From CAYNWK01 sp964400875 (GTDB lineage: Bacteria > Chloroflexota > Anaerolineae > Anaerolineales > UBA4823), in contig CAYNWK010000016.1 in assembly GCA_964400875.1 (NCBI GenBank), positions 1 through 42,721 on the forward strand: a stretch of DNA of 42,721 nt, read 5' to 3'. This document shows positions 1 through 7,812 of this stretch, piece by piece (position 1 is the stretch's first letter; each line of letters begins with the position of its first letter). The translations under genes and the position numbers were made by a program. The notes below the pieces were generated by a model. It saw only the letters and a program-made list of their open reading frames with translations. It was not told where the DNA came from and did not search any database.

Positions 1-71
1 CCCCCAAGGGGACTCGAACCCCTGTTTTGGCCTTGAGAGGGCCACGTCCTGGGCCTCTAGACGATGGGGGC
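1..71 (-). tRNA. tRNA-Glu (anticodon CTC), 3' end cut by the window edge
   Basis: Read on the minus strand, the sequence begins GCCCCCATCGTCTAGAGG, the usual start of a bacterial tRNA-Glu. The anticodon stem GGCC/GGCC encloses loop CTCTCAA, giving anticodon CTC for codon GAG. The T arm is AGGGG-TTCGAGT-CCCCT. The acceptor strand GCCCCCA (71 to 65) pairs with TGGGGG at the window start; the last pair, the discriminator base and any CCA lie outside the window. Confidence 0.93.
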
Positions 72-186
72 GGAAGCGGGTGAATTCTACCATGCACCCC
101 CAGGTGCGTCAACAAATCCACTTCGTAGCTCAGGCTGGGGCGCAGTGCGCATGGGGCTAACGGTTTTGAAAGCTTGCGCATTAATC

Positions 187-226
187 GACCGGTTTCACCG
201 GTCACTGGCGAGCAGGCAATTATAAT
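187..226 (+). promoter_or_regulatory. Inverted repeat plus TATAAT box upstream of the sensor kinase
   Basis: A perfect 7-bp inverted repeat, GACCGGT-TTC-ACCGGTC (187-203), lies just before a consensus TATAAT (221-226). The -35 position for a 17-bp spacer (198-203) falls inside the right arm and does not match TTGACA. This could be a promoter whose -35 region is an activator or repressor site. Which protein binds is unknown. Confidence 0.4.
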
Positions 227-330
227 GTTTTTAGCCCTTTCGTCCGGAAATAACCGCCGTGGTTGAACACACCGGCATAAGCTTCCCGGATGAATGTCTC
301 GGCTTAAAATTCTTGGAAAGCCCGTAGTGA

Positions 331-3300
331 ATGATGTCATCGCTGGCCCTGTTCACCCTGTTCCTCATCGAGCTGTGGGCACTTAGCCTGGCGGTGCTCG
401 CCTTGCACCGCTTCAGCGCGCACATCGGCCGCGCCCCATTGCTGATTTTCCTGGGCGGGCTGACCGCTGCCCTGCAGCTGCGTTCGTTGGGTACGGTCCA
501 ACTGAATTGGGGGGAGCTCTCCCTCGTTCAGGCGCAGGGTTCCTATTTAATATTGCCCGTGGTTTTGCTTGGTGTGCTGTTGATCTATATCGTCAACGGC
601 ACCGCGCAGTCGCGTTATACCTTGGTTGGTATCCTGGCGGTCACGCTGTTGGTCGCTTTGTTCCAACTGGTGCCCGGCTTCGACTTGAGCCTGCCTGGCT
701 TCACCATGACCACGCAGCGCGCCCTGACCGCACATCCCCTGCCCAACTTATTGGTTTCCGCCCTGGCTTTGACCGCCAGCGTCGTTGTCCTGATCGTAGT
801 CTACCAGGCGATCAGCAATTGGCAGGGTCGTTTTCCCAGCCTGCTGTCCGCAGGTCTGGCCTTGCTGCTCGCTGCCTGGGTTGACGGGTTGATCTTCCCG
901 CTCCTGTCCGGGCTGGATCTATCGAACCGGGCTTACATGACCAACCTGGCGATTCACCTGGGGGGCAAGACCGTCTCAGCCTTGCTGCTCTGGCCTCTCC
1001 TGGCGCTTTATCTGGCCAGGTTTGCCCCGCGCTATCCCGATTCATCGGCGGATTTGCCCCGCCGCGCCCTGGACTTATTCACCACTGCCGACCGCCTGGA
1101 GGCGCAGCTGCGCTACCAGTACAGCCTGCTCCGCACCATATCGCAGGTCAACCAGCTGATTGTGCGCGCCACCGATGCCGACGATTTGCTGGAAGAGGCC
1201 TGCCGGCAGCTGGTCAAGATCCGCGATTATCGTTTCGTGTGGGTCGGGCTCACGGCTGACAGCGAGGCGCGTTTGCACCCGGCAGCGCACGCAGGCTTTG
1301 AGAACGGCTACCTGGAAAAGCTGGAGTTCACCTGGGACGGGGCGCCGACCAGGCGTGCGGCCTTGGAAATGCAGCCGGTGGTCGTCAGGGATCTGCTGCA
1401 AGAACCGCGCTATGCCTCCTGGCGGGAGATCGCGCGGGAACGGGGCTACCGGTCCGTAGCCGCCGTGCCGATGTCTCATTCCGGGCGCCTGCGCGGTGTG
1501 CTCACCGTATACGCACCCTTCCCTGACGCCTTCGAAGAGAGTGAGATCTTGCTCTTGCAGGAGCTGGCTGAGGACCTGGCATTTGCTTTAGCCAGCCTGG
1601 AGGCGCGCCAGCAGCAGATCTTGCTGCAGTCCGCCGCGGAGAACATACGAGATGGCATGATCGTCACCGACCTGCACGGCAGGCTGATCTACCTGAACCC
1701 GGTCGCCGCCCGGTTCTTGGGCCAGGCAGCGGAAGACCTGGTCGGTCACGATCTGCGCAGCCTGCTGCCTGCGGAACTGGTTGAAGAAGTCATCGAAGCG
1801 CACATGCCGGCCTTGCTGAGGCATGGAAAAGCCGAGGTCGAGTTCGAGTTCCAAAGCTCGGGCGGCGACCGGTTCTATATCGCCGGGAGGGCCTCCTTGG
1901 TGCGCGACCGGCGCGGCAAACCCAGGCGCATCGTAGCCGTGTTGAACGATATCACCCCCCGCCGCAATTATGAACGGCAGCTGCTGGCGCTCAACCAGCT
2001 CACCACCGAGCTGATCCAGATTCACGATTTCCAACAGCTGCTGGACCAGGTGTTGGGTTCGAGCGAGCAATTGTTGCTGGCTGAAGCCAGCTGTATTTAC
2101 CTGGATGAAACGGACGGAGCCGCCTCAGTCCAGGTGTTCCCGCACAACTTGCCGCCGGATTACACCGAGCACGCCCAACCCGACTACTTCTATTTGCTCA
2201 GCCAGTCTCTCCGCGCCGAGCCGCGCGTGATCGCTGTCGGTGATCTGCTGGAAGATGACGCGTACGCCGGGAGACTTAATTTCTTGGTGGAGAGCGGGGT
2301 TCGAGCGTTTTTACTGCTGCCGATCCTGGAGCAAGGGCGGGCGATGGGGGCGCTGGTGCTGTATTACCGCCAGACGCGCGCCTTCCTGGACGAGGAGATG
2401 AACCTCGGTGAGACTCTCTCTCACACTTTAACCATCGCCGTGCAGAACGCCCGGTTGTACCAGGCCGAACAAAACCAGCGCCACCTGGCCGAGGCGCTCG
2501 CCCAGGCCGCCGGAACGCTGAATCGCAGCCTGGACCTTGACGATGTGCTCGACCGCATTCTGGAACAAACCCGCCGAGTGATCCCCTGTCGCTCGGTCAA
2601 TGTTTTGCTGGTGGAGGGAGAGTCTGCTTACGTCGCCCGCCACCAGGATTACCAGGGCTCCTCCGAGACCAGGCCGGTGATCACCAATTTGCGCCTCTCC
2701 CTGGATACCCCTACCTTGAAGCGCATGATTGAGACCGGTGAACCCAATCTAATCCGCGATACCCAGGAGAACTCGGAGTGGGTGGCATACCCTGGAACCC
2801 GATGGATCCGCAGCTACGCCGGAACGCCGTTAATGCTCAATCAGGAAGTGATTGGTTTTCTCAACGTTAACAGCGAGAAAGCGGATTTCTTCGATGCGGA
2901 GACGATCCGCCGTCTGCAGGTTTTCGCCTCCTACGCAGCCAGCGTGATCCACAATGCCCGGCTGTACGAACAGAGCCAGCGCCGCACCAATGAGCTCTCC
3001 AGCCTGGTGGAATCGGCCACCTCTTTGTCCACGACTCTGGATCTCAGGCAGGTGCTGCAAGTCGTCGCCGAGCAAATGGCGCGCATCGTTGAGGTAGAAA
3101 TCTGCGCCATCTCGGACTACGATCCGCAGCGAGAGGCGGTAGCCTTGATGGCCGAATATGCTCCGCCTGATAAACCGCTGGAGCCCCTGGCGGACCAGGC
3201 GTATCGTCTGGAGGACTACCCGCTGACCAGGCGGGTGATCGCCGAAGGCAAGCCGCTGCAACTGCGCCTCTCTGATGCCAAGCAAGACCAGGCGGAGCGC

Positions 3301-4569
3301 GGCCTGATGGAACAGGCCGGGGTTCACACCCTGCTGATGCTGCCCCTGGTGGTCAAGGAGCGTACGATAGGCCTGGTCGAATTAATGGACAGCAGCAAAG
3401 AACGCACCTTCACCGAGCAGGAGATCGCCCTATTGCGCACGCTGGGCGCACAGGCGGCAACCGCTATCGAGAACGCCCGGCTTTACCAGCGCACCCAGCA
3501 GCACGCTGCCGAGCTGGAGACCCGTGTCCAGGAGCGCACTGCCGAATTGCGCGCGGCGAAGGAACGCATCGAGAGCATCCTGGCTTCAGTACCGGATGCG
3601 GTCTTCGTCCTGGATGAAGCGGCTGATTTAGTCCAGGCCAACCAGGCCGGTGGGGCCCTGCTCGTTCAGGCCCGCGAAGCGGGTATCGATCTGCTGGGTC
3701 CGGAGCATTTAAATCCCTTGAAAATCGGCGCGGTGAGCTCGGAGCTTGCCGTGGTTGAGGTCGGTCTGCGGGCTTACCAGGCGGTGGCCTCGCCTTACAC
3801 GCTCGGTGAACATAAATCAGGGTTGGTCGTCGTGTACCGGGACGTTACCCGTTTTCGCGAGCTGGATCAGATGAAGACCCGCTTCGTCTCGGATGTCTCC
3901 CACGAACTCCGTACCCCCCTGAGTAATTTGAGCGTGTATTTAGAGCTGCTCGAGCAGGCGGCGGAGGCAGAACAGCGCCAGCGTTATTTAGGCACTTTAA
4001 ACCGTGAGACGCAACGCCTGGGTCATCTGATCGAAGATTTGCTGACCATCTCCCGCATTGAGGCCGGGCGAGTCCCCATGCAGCTGAAGCCCGAAGACGT
4101 CAACCGTCTGGTCGAGAACCTGGTTAACGATCGGGTTTATATGGCCTCATCGAACCAGCTGGAGCTGACCGCCCAACTGGCTCCGGAGCTGCCCCTGGTT
4201 CGCGTCGACCGCCACTTGTTCGAACAGGCGCTTTCAAACTTGCTGACCAACGCGATCCATTACACGCTCCCTGGTGGTCGTGTAAAACTACGCACCGGGC
4301 TGCGCACCGAGCAACGCGCCGCCGGTGAACAGGCCTGGGTGACGATCAGCGTGATCGACAACGGGCTGGGTATTGGTTCGGAGGAGCTTGCCAGGCTCTT
4401 CGAGCGCTTCTACCGCGGTTCTGCCAGCCAGCGTACCGGGGCGCCGGGAACCGGATTGGGCTTGGCGATCTCCAAGGAGATCGTCGAACGCATGGGTGGG
4501 TACATCACGGTGGATAGCGAACCGGGTGTTGGCAGCGCCTTCAGCTTGTGGCTGCCAGCCGTGCTATAA
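331..4569 (+). CDS. Membrane-bound multi-sensor histidine kinase (4 GAF, 2 PAS)
   Basis: A 1412-aa sensor kinase. Residues 1 to about 235 are strongly hydrophobic and form several membrane helices. Four GAF-like modules follow (about 265-425, 560-710, 720-880, 890-1060), with a PAS between the first two (about 430-550). Next come a coiled coil and a second PAS (about 1075-1170), then HisKA with the H-box SHELRTPL and phospho-acceptor His1191. The HATPase_c domain shows the N box (NLLTNAIHY), G1 (DNGLGIG), F box (FERFYRG) and G2 (GTGLGLA), so it should be active. No receiver domain is fused and no response regulator is adjacent, so the partner is elsewhere. ATG at 331 is immediately followed by another ATG; a weak GGAAAG lies upstream. 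The ligands of the GAF domains cannot be read from sequence. Confidence 0.93.
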   Translation: MMSSLALFTLFLIELWALSLAVLALHRFSAHIGRAPLLIFLGGLTAALQLRSLGTVQLNWGELSLVQAQGSYLILPVVLLGVLLIYIVNGTAQSRYTLVGILAVTLLVALFQLVPGFDLSLPGFTMTTQRALTAHPLPNLLVSALALTASVVVLIVVYQAISNWQGRFPSLLSAGLALLLAAWVDGLIFPLLSGLDLSNRAYMTNLAIHLGGKTVSALLLWPLLALYLARFAPRYPDSSADLPRRALDLFTTADRLEAQLRYQYSLLRTISQVNQLIVRATDADDLLEEACRQLVKIRDYRFVWVGLTADSEARLHPAAHAGFENGYLEKLEFTWDGAPTRRAALEMQPVVVRDLLQEPRYASWREIARERGYRSVAAVPMSHSGRLRGVLTVYAPFPDAFEESEILLLQELAEDLAFALASLEARQQQILLQSAAENIRDGMIVTDLHGRLIYLNPVAARFLGQAAEDLVGHDLRSLLPAELVEEVIEAHMPALLRHGKAEVEFEFQSSGGDRFYIAGRASLVRDRRGKPRRIVAVLNDITPRRNYERQLLALNQLTTELIQIHDFQQLLDQVLGSSEQLLLAEASCIYLDETDGAASVQVFPHNLPPDYTEHAQPDYFYLLSQSLRAEPRVIAVGDLLEDDAYAGRLNFLVESGVRAFLLLPILEQGRAMGALVLYYRQTRAFLDEEMNLGETLSHTLTIAVQNARLYQAEQNQRHLAEALAQAAGTLNRSLDLDDVLDRILEQTRRVIPCRSVNVLLVEGESAYVARHQDYQGSSETRPVITNLRLSLDTPTLKRMIETGEPNLIRDTQENSEWVAYPGTRWIRSYAGTPLMLNQEVIGFLNVNSEKADFFDAETIRRLQVFASYAASVIHNARLYEQSQRRTNELSSLVESATSLSTTLDLRQVLQVVAEQMARIVEVEICAISDYDPQREAVALMAEYAPPDKPLEPLADQAYRLEDYPLTRRVIAEGKPLQLRLSDAKQDQAERGLMEQAGVHTLLMLPLVVKERTIGLVELMDSSKERTFTEQEIALLRTLGAQAATAIENARLYQRTQQHAAELETRVQERTAELRAAKERIESILASVPDAVFVLDEAADLVQANQAGGALLVQAREAGIDLLGPEHLNPLKIGAVSSELAVVEVGLRAYQAVASPYTLGEHKSGLVVVYRDVTRFRELDQMKTRFVSDVSHELRTPLSNLSVYLELLEQAAEAEQRQRYLGTLNRETQRLGHLIEDLLTISRIEAGRVPMQLKPEDVNRLVENLVNDRVYMASSNQLELTAQLAPELPLVRVDRHLFEQALSNLLTNAIHYTLPGGRVKLRTGLRTEQRAAGEQAWVTISVIDNGLGIGSEELARLFERFYRGSASQRTGAPGTGLGLAISKEIVERMGGYITVDSEPGVGSAFSLWLPAVL

Positions 4570-4570
4570 T
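4562..4570 (+). promoter_or_regulatory. Extended -10 promoter candidate for the mutase gene
   Basis: TG-C-TATAAT overlaps the last codons of the kinase gene and fits an extended -10 element. No good -35 is seen. Transcription would start near 4577, leaving a leader of about 205 nt before the mutase ATG. The leader contains an 8-bp inverted repeat (GGATTGAA 4578-4585 with TTCAATCC 4623-4630) but no recognisable cobalamin riboswitch. Confidence 0.4.
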
Positions 4571-4782
4571 TTCAGGGGGATTGAAGCTGGCGATCGGCGC
4601 TCCGGTCTCCATTTGAACGCAATTCAATCCAAACCAGCCAAAGGAAAATAGGGAATTGGGGATGTTTTGGCGGGTAAAGCCGTCAGTAAACCTCAACCCT
4701 CCTCCAAGTGCGTAATATCTCTAAAGTCTAATCCATCGAGGCGCCCCCGTCTGGTCCTTGGTGGGATCGCGAGGAGACCGGT

Positions 4783-6462
4783 ATGTATGACCGTGACAAG
4801 TTAGCCCAACTGCGCCAGGAAATGGACAAGTGGGAGGAGACCACCCTGCAGCGCACCATGGCGCGCCGTCCAGAACGCCGCGAGCAGTTTATCACCACCT
4901 CTTCAGAGCCGATCGATCGCGTGTACACACCCCTGGATGCTGAGGAGCTGGATTACCTCGAGGATTTGGGTATGCCGGGTGAGTATCCCTACACACGCGG
5001 CATTCACCCGACCATGCACCGCGGCAAGCTGTGGACCATGCGGATGTTCGCCGGTTTCGGCACCGCAGAAGAAACCAATCTGCGGTTCAAATACCTGCTC
5101 GAACAAGGCCAGACCGGGCTCTCGGTCGCCTTCGATCTGCCTACTTTGATGGGCTACGATACGGACGCCCCTGAGGCGCTCGGCGAGTTCGGCAAGTGTG
5201 GGGTGGCGATATCGTCGCTCGAAGATATGGAGATCTTGTTGGCAGATATCCCGTTGGACAAGGTTTCCACCAGCATGACGATCAACTCACCTGCGGCGGT
5301 GATCTGGGCGATGTACGTCGCCGCTGCTGAGAAGCAAGGCGTGCGCTCCGACCAGCTGCGCGGCACGACCCAGAACGATATTTTGAAGGAATACATTGCC
5401 CAAAAGGAGTACATCTTTCCTCCGGAACCGTCCATGCGCCTGGTGGTGGATACCATCGAATTCGGCGCTAACGAGCTGCCCCAGTGGAATACGATCAGCA
5501 TTTCCGGGTACCACATACGCGAGGCCGGCTCCACCGCCGCCCAGGAGCTGGCCTTTACGCTGGCAGATGGGATGGAATACGTGCGCTGGGCTGTCGAGCG
5601 TGGGATGAACGTGGACGAATTTGCCCCCCGCCTGTCCTTCTTTTTCAACGCCCACAACGATTTCTTCGAAGAGATCGCGAAATACCGGGCGGCGCGCCGC
5701 ATTTGGGCGCGAGAGATGCGCGAGACCTTTGGCGCGCAGGAAGAGCGTTCCTGGCTGATGCGCTTCCACACCCAGACGGCCGGGGTTTCGCTCACCGCCC
5801 AGCAGCCCGAGAACAACATTGTACGCGTCGCAGTCCAGGCCCTGGCCGCTGTGTTAGGCGGCACCCAATCGCTGCATACCAACAGCATGGATGAGGCCCT
5901 GGCGCTGCCCTCCGAGCACGCCGTGACCGTCGCCCTGCGCACCCAGCAGGTGCTTGCCGAAGAATCCGGCGTAGCCAACACCGTAGACCCGCTGGGCGGC
6001 TCCTTCTTCGTCGAAGCCCAGACCGACCGCATCGAAGCGCAAGCCTACGAATATTTCCGCTTGATCGAGGAGATGGGAGGTGTGCTGCCGGCGATTGAAA
6101 AGGGGTTCTTCCAGAGCGAGATTTCCGATGCAGCCTACCGCTACCAGCGGGAGATCGACCAGAACGTGCGCAAGATCGTCGGGGTCAACGCTTACCAGGA
6201 AGCCGGCGATTACCAGATTCCGATCTTGCGCATGGACCCGCAGGGTTATAAGCGCCAAATTAGCCGCTTGGAACGCCTGCGCCGGGATCGCGATAGCGGC
6301 CGCGTGGGCCAGGCTCTGGACAGGTTGCGGATCGCTTGCGATGGCACCGAGAACACCATGCCATATATTCTCGAAGCCGTGCGAGCCTACGCGACCTTGG
6401 GTGAAATCATCGACGTCATGAAGGACTCCTTCGGCACTTACCAAGAACCTACCTGGATATAA
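4783..6462 (+). CDS. icmA: B12-dependent acyl-CoA mutase large subunit (methylmalonyl-CoA mutase family, isobutyryl-CoA mutase-like active site)
   Basis: A 559-aa catalytic TIM-barrel subunit lacking the B12-binding domain, the usual length for the split mutase form. Family blocks are clear: the substrate-channel strand TMRMFAGFGTAEETN, GLSVAFDLPTLMGYD, STSMTINSPAAV, GTTQNDILKEYIAQ, ISGYHIREAG with conserved His244, and TQSLHTNSMDEAL. Two specificity positions stand out. Residue 89 is Phe where methylmalonyl-CoA mutase has Tyr89, and residue 207 is Gln where it has Arg207, which binds the substrate carboxylate. Phe plus Gln is the isobutyryl-CoA mutase pair, so isobutyryl-CoA/n-butyryl-CoA interconversion is the better inference. 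The ATG at 4783 follows GAGGAG at 4771. The B12-binding partner and GTPase chaperone lie near 19150-20631. Other acyl-CoA substrates remain possible. Confidence 0.88.
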   Translation: MYDRDKLAQLRQEMDKWEETTLQRTMARRPERREQFITTSSEPIDRVYTPLDAEELDYLEDLGMPGEYPYTRGIHPTMHRGKLWTMRMFAGFGTAEETNLRFKYLLEQGQTGLSVAFDLPTLMGYDTDAPEALGEFGKCGVAISSLEDMEILLADIPLDKVSTSMTINSPAAVIWAMYVAAAEKQGVRSDQLRGTTQNDILKEYIAQKEYIFPPEPSMRLVVDTIEFGANELPQWNTISISGYHIREAGSTAAQELAFTLADGMEYVRWAVERGMNVDEFAPRLSFFFNAHNDFFEEIAKYRAARRIWAREMRETFGAQEERSWLMRFHTQTAGVSLTAQQPENNIVRVAVQALAAVLGGTQSLHTNSMDEALALPSEHAVTVALRTQQVLAEESGVANTVDPLGGSFFVEAQTDRIEAQAYEYFRLIEEMGGVLPAIEKGFFQSEISDAAYRYQREIDQNVRKIVGVNAYQEAGDYQIPILRMDPQGYKRQISRLERLRRDRDSGRVGQALDRLRIACDGTENTMPYILEAVRAYATLGEIIDVMKDSFGTYQEPTWI

Positions 6463-6540
6463 ACACAAATTTGAGGTATCTAGTCGGGACGGCAATGACG
6501 TCCTGACTGCACGCCTGCCTTAGAACTTGGAGGTAACGAT

Positions 6541-7743
6541 ATGGCTAATATCAACAAGAAGAAGGGGGTCATCGCCATCTTGACCGGAGGCGGTGATGTG
6601 CCCGGTCTCAACCCGGCGATCCGTGCGGTCACGATTCGCGCGCTGCGCGAAGGCTATCAGGTGATCGGTCTCCGCCGGGGATGGGCCGGGGTAATGGAGA
6701 TCATGCGTGAGAAGGACGCCGACAACAGCAATAATTTCCAGGTGTTGACCGAGGACATCGTCAACAAGGCCGGACGCACCGGCGGTACGTTCCTGCATAC
6801 CTCCCGCACCCGCCCCAGTCACGTCGGGAAAGATCGGGTCCCCGAACATTTGAGGGACCAGTATTCTGCTGAGGACAACGATCTGACCCCGGAAGTCTTG
6901 AAGAACCTGGACTACCTTGGCGTGGATTACCTGATCCCCATCGGCGGCGACGACACCCTGAGTTACGCGGTCCGTTTGTATCAGGAGGGCTTGCGCGTGG
7001 TCGCCATACCCAAGACCATGGACAACGATGTGCCCGGCACGGATTACTGCATCGGCTTCAGCACATGCGTCACCCGCACGATCATGCTGACCAATAGCCT
7101 GCGCACCATCGCCGGTTCGCACGAACGTTTCCTCGTGCTGGAAGTCTTCGGACGGTACGCCGGTTTCACCGCCATGCTTCCGACCATGGCTGGAGCGGCG
7201 CACCGCTGTGTCATCCCTGAATACAAATTCGACATGGACCACCTGACCGAACTGCTGGTTTATGACCGCAAAAATAACCCGAGTCATTATTCGGTCGTGT
7301 TGGTTTCTGAAGGGGCTATGTTCGAAGGCGGTGAGATGGTCTTTACCGACCAGATCACCGATGCGTATGGTCACAAAAAATTGGGCGGTATCGGCGACCT
7401 GGTTTCGGAGGAGTTGAAGAACCGGTCGGCAAAATTCAACGATGGTCTGACCGTCAACGTGGTCAACCAGAAGCTGGGTTATATGGTGCGCGGCGGCGAT
7501 CCGGATGCCATCGATTCGATCGTCCCCATGGCTTATGGGAACCTGGCGCTCGATATGGTGTTGAACGGCATCCATGGGCGGCTGGTGGTGTTGAAGAACG
7601 GGCGCTACGACAACGTGCCCATCGAAGTGGTCACCAGTACCAAGAAAGTTGTCGATATCGACAAATTCTATAATGAAGAACGCTTGCGCCCCCATTACAA
7701 GCGCTTCGAGATGAAGCCTTTGTTTATTATGACCAGCGAGTAG
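6541..7743 (+). CDS. pfkA: 6-phosphofructokinase, PPi-dependent type by motif
   Basis: A 400-aa PfkA-family enzyme that phosphorylates fructose 6-phosphate in glycolysis. The N-terminal loop TGGGDVPGLN binds the phosphoryl donor. The donor-site motif reads GGDD (135-138) and the catalytic loop reads PKTMDND (157-163). ATP-dependent enzymes usually have GGDG and PGTIDND; Asp at the first site and Lys at the second are the classic marks of PPi-dependent PFK, whose reaction is reversible. The substrate stretch GRYAGF is present. ATG follows GGAGGT closely. A gap of 78 nt separates it from the mutase gene, and a strong terminator lies just downstream, so these two genes may share a transcript. 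Donor use is inferred from two motifs. Confidence 0.9.
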   Translation: MANINKKKGVIAILTGGGDVPGLNPAIRAVTIRALREGYQVIGLRRGWAGVMEIMREKDADNSNNFQVLTEDIVNKAGRTGGTFLHTSRTRPSHVGKDRVPEHLRDQYSAEDNDLTPEVLKNLDYLGVDYLIPIGGDDTLSYAVRLYQEGLRVVAIPKTMDNDVPGTDYCIGFSTCVTRTIMLTNSLRTIAGSHERFLVLEVFGRYAGFTAMLPTMAGAAHRCVIPEYKFDMDHLTELLVYDRKNNPSHYSVVLVSEGAMFEGGEMVFTDQITDAYGHKKLGGIGDLVSEELKNRSAKFNDGLTVNVVNQKLGYMVRGGDPDAIDSIVPMAYGNLALDMVLNGIHGRLVVLKNGRYDNVPIEVVTSTKKVVDIDKFYNEERLRPHYKRFEMKPLFIMTSE

Positions 7744-7764
7744 GGATAAGCGTTCTACAAGAGT

Positions 7765-7812
7765 GGAGGGTTTTGGCCGGATTTCGCCTGGTTAAAACCC
7801 TCCGTTTCTTTT
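7765..7812 (+). terminator. Intrinsic terminator after phosphofructokinase
   Basis: GGAGGGTTTT (7765-7774) pairs perfectly with AAAACCCTCC (7794-7803) and is followed by GTTTCTTTT. The T tract runs into the stop codon of the convergent dnaE gene. The minus strand has no T tract on its side, so the terminator acts on the plus strand. Confidence 0.8.

Noticed and set aside
1588..2070. Antisense open frames across the sensor kinase
   Set aside because: The kinase frame contains continuous GAF, PAS and kinase motifs, so the antisense frames are shadows.
4570..4782. Possible cobalamin riboswitch before the B12-dependent mutase gene
   Set aside because: The leader lacks the conserved B12-box core; only a short inverted repeat is seen.
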